DNA of 64,000 bases from contig CAWUVH010000009.1 of the NCBI GenBank assembly GCA_963925895.1, positions 7,663-71,662 on the forward strand, given 5' to 3'. Shown piece by piece: positions 52,113 to 60,768 of this stretch. How positions within the stretch are numbered: position 1 is the first letter of the stretch; every line of letters starts with the position of its first letter. The position numbers and the translations under genes are program-made. Origin of the DNA: Eutrophovita sp913057845. Its GTDB lineage: Bacteria; Pseudomonadota; Gammaproteobacteria; Burkholderiales; Eutrophovitaceae. The notes beneath the pieces were generated by a model. It was not told where the DNA came from, did not search any database, and worked only from the letters and a program-made list of their open reading frames with translations.

Positions 52113-53165
52113 TTACGGTTCGCAGTTAACATATTTCTCTTCGCCTTTGGATACTTTTAACTGGTAACGCTGAATACCTATATCCCTAAAGAACTGATCA
52201 ATCGTTTCAAGCGCTTGATCATTAGATTCATAAGGCGCGACAGGAAAATCATATGTCCTATCGAACGAGTCATCAAACAAAGACGATAACCGAGTCAACA
52301 CTCTACCACCTGCACTCGCATCAATTGACACATCTGGCTCCCCAAATTTTAGGCGAGCATGATTGATTGCATTACTAGCGAACAACTGAAATCCAATTTC
52401 CCGCACTGCCCAGTATCCCTCCTCAAGAGATCTGATCAGAGGTCTCGGTGGTCGAGGCAGCGCCAAAACTGAACAATCCGCCTTAGATAATTGGGCGCTT
52501 ACCGCCTCAGCAAATTTTATCCCCCACCTACCAATATCCCCTGCGGACTCAAAAACCGAAGGTGCAGAAGCCGGACTGAGAGCCACACCACATAGAAATC
52601 GCAAATGCGCCACTTCGACTCCAGCTGAAACATCGATTGGATGACCAGGAAAATCCAAAACCGTCATATTTTTTAATTCATCGTATTGGCCAGCCAATCT
52701 CCACGAGTCAAGGGGATATTGATGCAAGGCTTCATAATCCGTTAAACAATTAGCCAATCCAAAATTCTTACAGTGGCCCAGGACGCCAAGACTTTCAAGG
52801 ATGTCACTCAAAGCGGCTACATCATTCAATATCGTCGAAATGGTATTTCTTTTCTGGGAGCCAATAACCAAAATAATCGGCATCACAAACAAATCTAAGC
52901 GAAATGCACTTTGTTTTCGATTAGCTGTTATCGCTACGTCCGCCACTTGTCTGGTCACACGACCAGATAAAATAGAATTAGGATGCCAGCACGCCTGCTT
53001 CACGACATCACTCATTCCAGAATCCACGAACGTATCAACCAGGTTATAAAGCGGCGTTTGATCTGCCGACACTCGTCCTATAGGCGCCTTCCCCGCTAAA
53101 TCATTAGCAAGAGCCATCAATTGCTCATAAGGACTCATATTTGTAATTTGACTATCATTCGTCAC
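52113..53165 (-). CDS. Protein of unknown function (350 aa)
   Basis: I do not recognise this protein. It has no signal peptide or membrane segment. N-terminal half: SPYEQLMALANDLAGKAPIG, then a stretch CWHPNSILSGRVTRQVAD and LDLFVMPIILVIGSQKR, with the look of a beta-strand core. C-terminal half: EVAHLRFLCGVALSPASAPSVF, CSVLALPRPPRPLIRSLEEGYWAVRE (in parts), and AINHARLKFGEPDVSIDAS. It could be a member of a betaproteobacterial family of uncharacterised proteins. It starts the minus-strand pair with the SDR gene. Confidence 0.6.
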   Translation of the reverse strand: MTNDSQITNMSPYEQLMALANDLAGKAPIGRVSADQTPLYNLVDTFVDSGMSDVVKQACWHPNSILSGRVTRQVADVAITANRKQSAFRLDLFVMPIILVIGSQKRNTISTILNDVAALSDILESLGVLGHCKNFGLANCLTDYEALHQYPLDSWRLAGQYDELKNMTVLDFPGHPIDVSAGVEVAHLRFLCGVALSPASAPSVFESAGDIGRWGIKFAEAVSAQLSKADCSVLALPRPPRPLIRSLEEGYWAVREIGFQLFASNAINHARLKFGEPDVSIDASAGGRVLTRLSSLFDDSFDRTYDFPVAPYESNDQALETIDQFFRDIGIQRYQLKVSKGEEKYVNCEP

Positions 53166-53245
53166 GGTAGGTTTCTCTGTTTGTATTTAGCCATGATTAT
53201 AACGATTGCGTCTTCCGATAGAATCGTAATGAATTTAAAGCAACC

Positions 53246-53268
53246 ACTGTGCGCGTATTGCGCACAGT
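53246..53268. repeat. Perfect inverted repeat upstream of acpH
   Basis: ACTGTGCGC and GCGCACAGT (9 bp, loop GTATT) lie 43 bp upstream of the acpH start in the divergent gap. There is no T tract, so it is more likely an operator or a leader hairpin than a terminator. Confidence 0.5.
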
Positions 53269-53310
53269 ACAGATCAGACATTAAATCTTAAGATAAAAAG
53301 TATATAAGCC

Positions 53311-53928
53311 ATGAATTACCTCGCACATCTTTTCTTATCTCCAAATAATGAGGACTGGCAACTAGGCAGCATCCTTGGTGACTTTGTAAAGGGGCCTATA
53401 GACGAGCGGATGTTGGGGACACACCAACATGATGTTGTTAATGGGATCAAACTTCACAGAAAAATTGATGTTTTTTCAAACAACTCAGATATTTTCAGAA
53501 AAAGTGCAGCAAGGATTAACTCTAAGCAAAGACGATTTTCTGGGATACTGATTGATATGTACTTCGACCACATTCTTGCCAAACACTGGTCGAAACTGCA
53601 TGCTAAGAAATTAGCAGATTTCAGCCAACACATCTACCAAGTAGTCCTCAAAGATCGACCTGAAAATCCACAAAGATTCAGAAAGGTCTCGCGCTTAATT
53701 ATTGACCAGGATTGGTTTGGAGCCTACACAACAATCGATGGGATCACTCAGCAAATCGAGCGACTGGGGTGTAGGCTGAAGCGAGGGAACGCACTTTTAG
53801 GCGGCGCGAAAGATCTCGTCGCACAGTTAGAATCCTTTGAGTTAGATTTTTTTCAGTTCATCGAAGAGGCCAAAGACTTCTCAGATCATTGCGCAAAAAC
53901 AATTATTGCCAGTAACGATGTGGCTTAG
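53311..53928 (+). CDS. acpH: Acyl carrier protein phosphodiesterase
   Basis: The 205-residue protein matches AcpH (DUF479), an HD-type phosphodiesterase that removes 4'-phosphopantetheine from acyl carrier protein. Diagnostic parts are MNYLAHLFLSPNNEDWQLG, GDFVKGPID, KLHRKIDVFSNNS and GILIDMYFDHILAKHW with the metal-binding His and Asp residues. Length is close to the E. coli enzyme (193). No obvious Shine-Dalgarno, though the N-terminus is conserved. It is followed by the cupin pseudogene on the opposite strand. Confidence 0.93.
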   Translation: MNYLAHLFLSPNNEDWQLGSILGDFVKGPIDERMLGTHQHDVVNGIKLHRKIDVFSNNSDIFRKSAARINSKQRRFSGILIDMYFDHILAKHWSKLHAKKLADFSQHIYQVVLKDRPENPQRFRKVSRLIIDQDWFGAYTTIDGITQQIERLGCRLKRGNALLGGAKDLVAQLESFELDFFQFIEEAKDFSDHCAKTIIASNDVA

Positions 53929-53935
53929 CTAAAAA

Positions 53936-54310
53936 TTAACTCTCTTTCGTCTCAAAGTCTCCTTGCATCACAATCTCGATCAGCTCTAAGTCATCACTAT
54001 GTGTGACTTCCTTATGATGAATGCCCGACGGCTGATGCACACATGTGCCGGCTGTTAACCGCTTTCGTCCGACCTCTCCATACTCGAACTCTGCCCAACA
54101 CTTCTAAATGTAGACCATTTGAAATGTCATATCATGATAGCGTTACCAAATGCTCGCTGAGTACCGCTCGGATAACGTGCGCAAAAAAAAAGTCCTATCT
54201 GTCGCCTCTTCAATACCTAAATCCCTGCACTCAAAAAATGGGCGCCAACCATCTTTTTTGAATTCATTGTCATCTAACTGGTTACAAGAAAATTTCTTTT
54301 TATCGCTCAC
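53936..54310 (-). pseudogene. Broken cupin-domain protein gene
   Basis: The minus strand between the DUF599 and acpH genes encodes a small cupin in pieces. From a GTG at 54308-54310 (after GGAGGGG) it reads DKKKFSCNQLDDNEFKKDG, then PFFECRDLGIEEATDR; after a frameshift in a run of nine T (minus strand), AHVIRAVLSEHL; after a further shift RYHDMTFQMVYI, an in-frame TAG, then WAEFEYGEVGRKRLTAGTCV, HQPSGIHH and DDLELIEIVMQGDFE, ending TAA at 53936-53938. The HxH and cupin-2 turns are recognisable (RYHD, HQPSGIHH). Two frameshifts and a stop mean it is not functional. Confidence 0.8.
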
Positions 54311-54356
54311 AACCCCTCCCATAAAATATAAAGTCGACGCATATAGCTTTATTACA

Positions 54357-55067
54357 TCAGCCTTTACTCAAATCATTTCCAAGCATTGCTTTAAGCGCAT
54401 CAGACTTAAACTCCCGATGGTAAAGAATTCCTATTACCATAATGGTGGAGAGAATAAATAGCCAAGAATTCAGAAACCAAGGCAAGACCGATAGACCAAA
54501 GTAATAAGCACGCAAACCGTCATTGAAGGTATTCGACGCGGTAGTCGCCATTCGTGAGCCACGCTGGACAAACTGTTCGCGCACATCGGGCTCGGCATCA
54601 GTATCCGGTGCTGCGCCTACCATCACCGAACAAAAAAAGTGCTGCCTTAAGGACCAGGTGAACTTAAAAAAAGCATATGTAAATATAGCGAGCAGTAATA
54701 CGATTTTACAGTCCCATGCCAAAGTGTCGTTCTTAATCGCAAATGGCAAATCAGCAAGGATTTCAATCGCTCTGTCGGTCGTGCCCAATAGCGCCAGAAG
54801 CGCACCTAAGATCAAAATGGTCGTTGAAGCGAAAAACGTAGCGCCATTTGATAAAGTGAGAATAATATTTGCGTCAACGATCTTTAGATCTCTTCGAATG
54901 GTCCCGCGCCACCATTCCTCTCGATAACGCACCATGACACTCATTAGGCTTGGCATCCCATTATCAGCAGCACGTCTCGAAAATTTGGCGTAACCAACCC
55001 AGCCAAAATAAAATATGGCAACCGCCAGATAATCAATGACGGTAAATGATACGTTATCCATTGTCAT
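54357..55067 (-). CDS. DUF599 family membrane protein
   Basis: A 236-residue integral membrane protein with about four helices (about 10-28, 75-97, 120-142, 200-225). Motifs of DUF599 are DYLAVAIFYFGWVGY, ADNGMPSLMSVMVRYREEWW (in parts), FFASTTILILGALLALLG and RQHFFCSVMVGAAP. The family is conserved in proteobacteria with no known function. It is divergent from the enoyl-CoA hydratase and on the same strand as the cupin ruin, which would have been downstream of it. Confidence 0.85.
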   Translation of the reverse strand: MTMDNVSFTVIDYLAVAIFYFGWVGYAKFSRRAADNGMPSLMSVMVRYREEWWRGTIRRDLKIVDANIILTLSNGATFFASTTILILGALLALLGTTDRAIEILADLPFAIKNDTLAWDCKIVLLLAIFTYAFFKFTWSLRQHFFCSVMVGAAPDTDAEPDVREQFVQRGSRMATTASNTFNDGLRAYYFGLSVLPWFLNSWLFILSTIMVIGILYHREFKSDALKAMLGNDLSKG

Positions 55068-55189
55068 GATAGGGCTCGATCCCTGGTCGCATTAGCGTAA
55101 GTCATTGAAAACAAGAATCTTCAGGAGTTTAACTCATTCTATTATTAGCGTTATACTACTCTAAAGAAACCGATTATGAGAGACTCAAT

Positions 55190-55999
55190 ATGGACGCCGA
55201 AAACACAGCGAAACTCAATTCAGACGAAACAGTATTGCTTAGGGCGGATGAAGGCGGCATCGCCACACTGACACTTAACCGCCCGAAAGCGTTCAACGCG
55301 CTCTCCGAGGAACTGCTTGCAGCACTGCAAATGCAATTAGAGACCATCAGCAATGATTCATCGGTTCGAGTCGTAGTCATTGAGGGGAGCGGAGACGCAT
55401 TTTGTGCTGGGCACGACCTTAAACAAATGCGGGCAAACCCAAGTCGAGAGTACTATGACGCGCTGTTTAATACCTGCAGCCAATTCATGCTCACCTTAAT
55501 GAGGATCCCTCAACCTGTGATCGCTAAAGTACATGGCATTGCGACTGCTGCCGGCTGCCAACTCGTTGGGACCTGTGATCTTGCCATTGCCTCAGAAGAA
55601 GCGAAATTTGCAACTTCTGGTATTAATTACGGCTTATTTTGCTCAACACCGGCGGTTGCCGTATCTCGAAACATTCATCGAAAAAAAGCTGCAGAATTAC
55701 TATTTACCGGTGAGTTCATTGACGCACGCACCGCAGAGTCATTCGGACTAATCAACAAAGCTGTCCCTGCCAAACAACTGAATGCCGAAGTGATCCAGAT
55801 GGCTAATTTAATTATTCGCAAGTCGGCGGTTGCCGTTTCAACAGGTAAACGAATGCTCTACCGACAAATTGAGATGGGTATAGATGACGCCTACAAGTTC
55901 GCAGCCGAGACAATGGCCTGCAATATGATGGCCTTTGATGCTGGCGAAGGGATAGATGCATTTATTGAAAAAAGGTCTCCAACCTGGAAGCATATTTAA
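55190..55999 (+). CDS. Enoyl-CoA hydratase family protein (EchA-like)
   Basis: A 269-residue crotonase. It has TLNRPKAFNALSEELL, the first oxyanion segment DAFCAGHDLKQM (about 69-80), the second HGIATAAGCQLVGTCDLAIAS (in parts, about 117-135), then FATSGINYGLFCSTPAVAVSR. The usual catalytic Glu in the second site is replaced in part by Cys/Ser rich sequence (GLFCSTPA), so the activity may be other than hydration. The ATG start is not preceded by a strong Shine-Dalgarno. The gene stands alone. Confidence 0.85.
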   Translation: MDAENTAKLNSDETVLLRADEGGIATLTLNRPKAFNALSEELLAALQMQLETISNDSSVRVVVIEGSGDAFCAGHDLKQMRANPSREYYDALFNTCSQFMLTLMRIPQPVIAKVHGIATAAGCQLVGTCDLAIASEEAKFATSGINYGLFCSTPAVAVSRNIHRKKAAELLFTGEFIDARTAESFGLINKAVPAKQLNAEVIQMANLIIRKSAVAVSTGKRMLYRQIEMGIDDAYKFAAETMACNMMAFDAGEGIDAFIEKRSPTWKHI

Positions 56000-56042
56000 G
56001 TCTGCACCAGTCTTTGATTGACCAAGTAACAAAAAGATAAAA

Positions 56043-56603
56043 CTACATAGATGCCGCTGATGTGGCGCGATCACTAAGACGCACACGTCGCCACTCGGCA
56101 AAGTATACGACGGTAGAAATAGACAAAGTTACCAATAATGTTGGCATCATCACACTTAGAATTAAATCACTCACGAATAATTTTGCCTCTTGTGCAAAAG
56201 CAAGTGCAATAACTAGAAACGCAAGTGCCGCGTGTGACTTACCCCATAGATTAGGTACCACTCGAATATCTCTTAATTTGCTGTCAAGCAGTCCAACACT
56301 CAGCATCACAACATCTCTCAAAACTAGAGGGATGCCAATCCACAGAGGTAATAAACCTTCCCAAACCAAGATCGAAGCGCAGGTAATGACCAACAATTTA
56401 TCAGCGACAGGATCCAATATCGTCCCCACCGTTGTGACTGCGTTGAATCGACGAGCAACATACCCATCCAAACCGTCTGAAAAGCCTAAGACTAAAAAAA
56501 ACCAAAAAGCCAGTTGATAGTCGTGGCCTGACAATATGATTGCCAAAAACGGAACTGACAACAATCGACCAAGGGTAATGGTATTCGGAAGCACACTAAT
56601 CAT
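56043..56603 (-). CDS. CDP-alcohol phosphatidyltransferase (PgsA-like)
   Basis: A 186-residue integral membrane enzyme with the CDP-alcohol signature DG-x2-AR-x8-G-x3-D-x3-D in GLDGYVARRFNAVTTVG then TILDPVADKL (about 55-85). Four to five membrane helices are visible. PgsA makes phosphatidylglycerol phosphate from CDP-diacylglycerol and glycerol 3-phosphate; other CDP-alcohol transferases (cardiolipin or phosphatidylserine type) share the motif, so the symbol is not assigned. The start at 56603 has AGGAG 5 bp upstream; an earlier in-frame start lacks conservation. Confidence 0.85.
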   Translation of the reverse strand: MISVLPNTITLGRLLSVPFLAIILSGHDYQLAFWFFLVLGFSDGLDGYVARRFNAVTTVGTILDPVADKLLVITCASILVWEGLLPLWIGIPLVLRDVVMLSVGLLDSKLRDIRVVPNLWGKSHAALAFLVIALAFAQEAKLFVSDLILSVMMPTLLVTLSISTVVYFAEWRRVRLSDRATSAASM

Positions 56604-56706
56604 CGCGACTCCTAACCAATAACTACATAACACCGCTAACTAAATGAGGCCCGTTAAGCACCCTCCCTGTGAAATGTATCTTCAGAACGTCATAGAATCA
56701 AGTGCT

Positions 56707-58605
56707 TTAAGGCAAGCTCAAGATTAAATTATTCAATTTCACGACAAAAGCCGCAGGATCTTCAAGTGCGCCACCATCAGCCAACATAGCCTGATCGAAG
56801 ATGATTGAGCTCCAGTCCGAAAAGCGAGCGGCATCCTTCTCGGCCGCCATTTTCTTCACAATTGGATGATGAACATTAACTTCCAGAATCGGTTCAACTG
56901 AAGGCGCATCTTGTCCCGCCGCCTTCAACATTCTTGAAAGATTCATACTCATTTCATCCTCATCGGATACCAAGCATGACGGGGAGTCAACTAATCGACT
57001 GGACACACGAACATCTTTGACTCTCCCCACTAATGCAGCTTTAATACGCTCCACTAAATCACCACCCTCAGCATCAATTTCAGTTTCATCAGATTTCTCA
57101 TCATCAATTGGCCCTAAATCAAGGGATCCTTTAGCAACTGAGACAAGTTTTCTTTCATCAAACTCTTGAAGATTAGAAACCACCCACTCATCGACTCGAT
57201 CGGAGAGCAAAAGGACTTCAATATTTTTTTTCTTAAATATTTCGAGATGAGGATTGGATTTCGCCGCCGCATGCGTCTCAGCGGTGATGTAGTAGATCTT
57301 ATCTTGCCCCTCTTTCATGCGTTCAATATAGTCACTAAGGGTAACGACTTCACCATCATCAATCTGAGCAGTTGTTGAGAATCGAAGTAGCTTAGCAATA
57401 CGCTCTTTGTTACTCCAATCCTCCCCGAGCCCTTCTTTGAGAACGCGACCAAATGCTTTCCAAAACTCTTTAAATTTATCCTGTTGATTTGCAGCCATAT
57501 CCTCAAGCATGACCAAAACTCGATTAATACACCCCTTACGAATAGCATCAACATCTCTAGATTCTTGCAAAATTTCTCTGGAGACATTTAACGGTAGATC
57601 TGATGAATCTACAACACCTCTGACAAAACGAAGATACCCAGGCAATAACTGCTCAGCATCATCCATAATAAATACACGGCGAACATAAAGCTTTAGCCCT
57701 CGTCTATGATCCCTGTTCCAGAGATCAAAAGGAGCTTTACTCGGTAGATACAACAACTGGGTATATTCACTCTTTCCCTCAACTCGAGCATGAGCCCATG
57801 CTAACGGCTTTTCAAAATCATGAGAAATATGCTTATAAAAATCCTCATATTGCTCATCAGTCACCTCGGTTTTTGATCGAGCCCATATCGCTGAAGCTTG
57901 ATTAATTTGTTCAGGTTCATCCTGGAGAACGTACTTATTCTCTTTGGCATCCCATTCTTCTTTAGGCATAAAAATAGGAAGATTAATATGGTCTGAGTAA
58001 CGCTGAGCAATTGTTTTGAGGCGATGCCCTTCCAGCAAATCGTCTTCATCCACCCTCAAATGCAGAATAACTTGCGTACCTCGACTCGGCTTGGACGTAC
58101 TTTCGACCGTAAACTCACCCTCACCCTCAGACTCCCAGAGAACCGATTCGGACGCCTCCAATCCAGCGCGTCGAGAAATAAGCGTCACTTTATCTGCAAC
58201 GATAAAGGAGGAATAAAAACCGACTCCAAACTGCCCGATAAGCGAAGCATCTTGGGCTTGATCTCCAGTGAGTTTGCTGAAAAATTCTTTAGTTCCGGAT
58301 TTTGCAATCGTCCCAATGTTCTGTATCACTTCATCTCGGGACATGCCGATCCCGTTGTCGGAGATGGAAATAGTTCGGTTTTCCCGGTCAATCGATATAT
58401 CAATCTTAAGAACCGCGTCCTCGCCCATGAGCGAAGCATCTGTGAGTGACTCAAATCTGAGCTTGTCGCAAGCATCCGAAGCGTTTGAAATCAATTCTCT
58501 GAGAAAAATTTCCTTGTTTGAATACAAGGAATGAATCATTAATTTAAGTAATTGACTTACTTCTGTTTGAAACCCGAGCGTCTCTTTAGCAGCGGCATCT
58601 GACAT
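56707..58605 (-). CDS. htpG: Molecular chaperone HtpG (Hsp90)
   Basis: A full-length bacterial Hsp90 of 632 residues: N-terminal GHKL ATPase domain (FLRELISNASDACDKLRF at about 37-54, DNGIGMSRDEV, GQFGVGFYSSF), the middle domain (DLPLNVSREILQ, SREILQESRDVDAIRKG in parts) and the C-terminal dimerisation domain (about 500-632). It folds client proteins at the ATP-driven late stage. A sigma-32 type promoter lies directly upstream (58652-58681). The gene is monocistronic. Confidence 0.98.
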   Translation of the reverse strand: MSDAAAKETLGFQTEVSQLLKLMIHSLYSNKEIFLRELISNASDACDKLRFESLTDASLMGEDAVLKIDISIDRENRTISISDNGIGMSRDEVIQNIGTIAKSGTKEFFSKLTGDQAQDASLIGQFGVGFYSSFIVADKVTLISRRAGLEASESVLWESEGEGEFTVESTSKPSRGTQVILHLRVDEDDLLEGHRLKTIAQRYSDHINLPIFMPKEEWDAKENKYVLQDEPEQINQASAIWARSKTEVTDEQYEDFYKHISHDFEKPLAWAHARVEGKSEYTQLLYLPSKAPFDLWNRDHRRGLKLYVRRVFIMDDAEQLLPGYLRFVRGVVDSSDLPLNVSREILQESRDVDAIRKGCINRVLVMLEDMAANQQDKFKEFWKAFGRVLKEGLGEDWSNKERIAKLLRFSTTAQIDDGEVVTLSDYIERMKEGQDKIYYITAETHAAAKSNPHLEIFKKKNIEVLLLSDRVDEWVVSNLQEFDERKLVSVAKGSLDLGPIDDEKSDETEIDAEGGDLVERIKAALVGRVKDVRVSSRLVDSPSCLVSDEDEMSMNLSRMLKAAGQDAPSVEPILEVNVHHPIVKKMAAEKDAARFSDWSSIIFDQAMLADGGALEDPAAFVVKLNNLILSLP

Positions 58606-58651
58606 TAAATTTCACCCTATTTAAATGGATTGTATTACCTATAGATCAACG

Positions 58652-58681
58652 AGATGGGGGCAAGAACTGAAAATTCAAGGG
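58652..58681 (-). promoter_or_regulatory. Sigma-32 (RpoH) heat-shock promoter of htpG
   Basis: On the minus strand, CCCTTGAA (58681-58674), a 14-nt spacer and CCCCATCT (58659-58652) match the RpoH consensus of -35 CTTGAA and -10 CCCCAT-x-T. The predicted start of transcription is about 40 nt upstream of the htpG ATG at 58605. The position and motif agree with heat-shock control. Confidence 0.85.
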
Positions 58682-58709
58682 CGTAAATAGCCCAGCAACA
58701 GTCAGGGAC

Positions 58710-59264
58710 TTATTTCGAACGATTCCCTTGCCTAAAATTCTCAGCCCAGAGTAAAGCAATGATTGTTTTAGCATCCTGCATCTTTGCATCTAGGGACAGC
58801 TGTAACAGCTCAGCCATTGGCACTCTGGAAGTCTCCAAAAACTCCTCATCATCCAATTTTTGTTTTGAATAGGTTAGACCTTGAGCAAGATAGGCATAAA
58901 TTAATTCATCTGAATACCCAATACAAGGCATTAGCGTCCCGATTAAATCCCATCGTTCTGCCTGATAGCCCGTCTCTTCCAACAACTCTCGTCGAGCCGC
59001 ACGTTCAGGATCTTCTCTTAGATCGATCTTGCCAGCTGGAAGCTCTAACATGTGTTGCTTCACTGGATAACGGTACTGTCGCTCTACAAGCACCGTACCA
59101 TCCTCAAACATGGGAACGATTACGGCAGCTCCAGGATGCACTATGTATTCTCTTGTTGCCTTTTTACCGTTTGGCAACCGCACAGTATCTGCGCGCACCT
59201 CAAGCATTCTGCCGCTGTAAGCTATGCGCGACTCTAACTGAGTTTCAGTAAAGTCCTGGCTCAT
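58710..59264 (-). CDS. Nudix hydrolase, ADP-ribose pyrophosphatase-like
   Basis: A 184-residue Nudix protein. The Nudix box GKIDLREDPERAARRELLEETGY (in parts, about 96-118) has the expected G-x5-E-x7-REUxEExGU residues. VERQYRYPVKQHMLELPAGKID and the MPCIGYSDELIYAYLAQGL loop resemble NudF, so ADP-ribose or a related sugar nucleotide is the likely substrate. It lies 3 bp downstream of nuoN, same strand, so it is in the nuo transcript. In many Burkholderiales a small DUF2818 gene lies between; here it does not. Confidence 0.9.
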   Translation of the reverse strand: MSQDFTETQLESRIAYSGRMLEVRADTVRLPNGKKATREYIVHPGAAVIVPMFEDGTVLVERQYRYPVKQHMLELPAGKIDLREDPERAARRELLEETGYQAERWDLIGTLMPCIGYSDELIYAYLAQGLTYSKQKLDDEEFLETSRVPMAELLQLSLDAKMQDAKTIIALLWAENFRQGNRSK

Positions 59265-59267
59265 CGC

Positions 59268-60728
59268 TCAAAAAGTTCGGACTGAACTCTCAATTAACGA
59301 TTCACAGAGGGACAGGAGCCAACCGGGAAACAAACCCAAACCAAGCAGCAATAAACCATTGACTGCGAAGACCGCCATTCCCGCCGAATACTTGACGGTG
59401 TTGATTGGGGACTCATTCGCATCAAAGTACATAATTTTAACAACTCTCAAATAATAAAAAGCGCCAATGAGAGAAGTCATTACGGCAGTCACAGCAAGAC
59501 CTACATAACCCAAATCTATAATCGACTGAATCACAAACAACTTAGACCAAAAACCTACGGTTGGAGGTATGCCCGCCATCGAAAATAGAATAATCATTAA
59601 GAGGAATGCACACCAAGGATTTGTCTGACTCAACCCCCGCAAATCGCTAAGCTCTTCTGCCTCAAACCCATCTCTGGATAGAAGCAAAATCACGCCAAAC
59701 CCACCCAGCGCCATCAAAACGTAAGTTAAGACATAAAACAATGACGCGCTATAACCATTAATGGAGCCGGTCATGAAACCAATCAACAAAAACCCCATAT
59801 GGGCAATCGTCGAATAAGCCAACATGCGCTTAAAGTTAGTTTGAGCAATCGCGACAACGTTACCAATAATCAGCGAGGCGACGGCAAGAACGGTTAGCAT
59901 TTGGCTCCAGTCCTGATGTAGCGATGGATGCCCAAGAGCTTCAGCAAGTAAACGCAAAACAAACGCAAATGCAGCAACTTTAGGCGCAGTGCCGATAAGT
60001 AGCGTCACTGAGGTGGGGGCGCCTTGGTAGACATCCGGTATCCACATATGAAATGGAACAGCTCCGAGTTTGAAGCCGATCCCTACGATAACAAACACCA
60101 CTCCAAGCCGGAGCAGATTCGAATCGCTATGTCCAGAAAGTATGGAAGATACAATTGCTTCAATGTTCAGATGTCCAGTAGCACCGTAAATCATAGACAT
60201 ACCATAAAGCAACATACCCGAAGCAATAGCCCCTAGAACAAAGTATTTTATAGCCGCCTCGGAACTGCGGCCAGAATCACGCTGGAGAGCGACCATCGCA
60301 TACAAACTTAAACTTAAGAGTTCAAGGCCTAGGTAAAGACTTAGGAAATGATTAGATGAGATCATGACCATCATCCCTAAGGTCGCAAACAACGTCAGTG
60401 AGAAGTACTCCCCTCGATGTAACCCGCGAGATAATAGGTAGTTCTTTGAATACACAAGGCCAACTGCAATGAGAACACATACCGTCGATTTGAGAGCCGC
60501 TCCAAGCACATCCGAAACAACCAATCCACTCATAATAACTCTAGGGTCTGCGTCATAAAAAAACCACGGCAGAACACTCGTCACAACTAAAACTATGAGA
60601 GTTAGTACGTACGTAACACCACGCTGCTCCTTACTTAAAAATAAGTCGAGTAATAAAATACTACTGACTCCGATGAGCAAAAAAATCTCAGGCAAGAGCG
60701 TGTATAGATCTGATAATTGAAAATCCAT
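59268..60728 (-). CDS. nuoN: NADH-quinone oxidoreductase subunit N
   Basis: A 486-residue inner-membrane subunit of respiratory complex I with about 14 helices. LYLGLELLSLSLYAMVALQRD (in parts), the key Lys-bearing stretch IKYFVLGAIASGMLLYGMS and KLGAVPFHMWIPDVYQGAPT are typical of the antiporter-like NuoN. It completes the run nuoL-nuoM-nuoN, 40 bp downstream of nuoM. Length is normal. Confidence 0.97.
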   Translation of the reverse strand: MDFQLSDLYTLLPEIFLLIGVSSILLLDLFLSKEQRGVTYVLTLIVLVVTSVLPWFFYDADPRVIMSGLVVSDVLGAALKSTVCVLIAVGLVYSKNYLLSRGLHRGEYFSLTLFATLGMMVMISSNHFLSLYLGLELLSLSLYAMVALQRDSGRSSEAAIKYFVLGAIASGMLLYGMSMIYGATGHLNIEAIVSSILSGHSDSNLLRLGVVFVIVGIGFKLGAVPFHMWIPDVYQGAPTSVTLLIGTAPKVAAFAFVLRLLAEALGHPSLHQDWSQMLTVLAVASLIIGNVVAIAQTNFKRMLAYSTIAHMGFLLIGFMTGSINGYSASLFYVLTYVLMALGGFGVILLLSRDGFEAEELSDLRGLSQTNPWCAFLLMIILFSMAGIPPTVGFWSKLFVIQSIIDLGYVGLAVTAVMTSLIGAFYYLRVVKIMYFDANESPINTVKYSAGMAVFAVNGLLLLGLGLFPGWLLSLCESLIESSVRTF

Positions 60729-60768
60729 ATGTGACTTAAATACCTTTTATAATCGACTATCGCTTTAT

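Noticed and set aside
54043..54461. Plus-strand reading frames between acpH and DUF599
   Set aside because: They are antisense shadows of the cupin pseudogene and have no family features, while the minus strand reads as a broken cupin.
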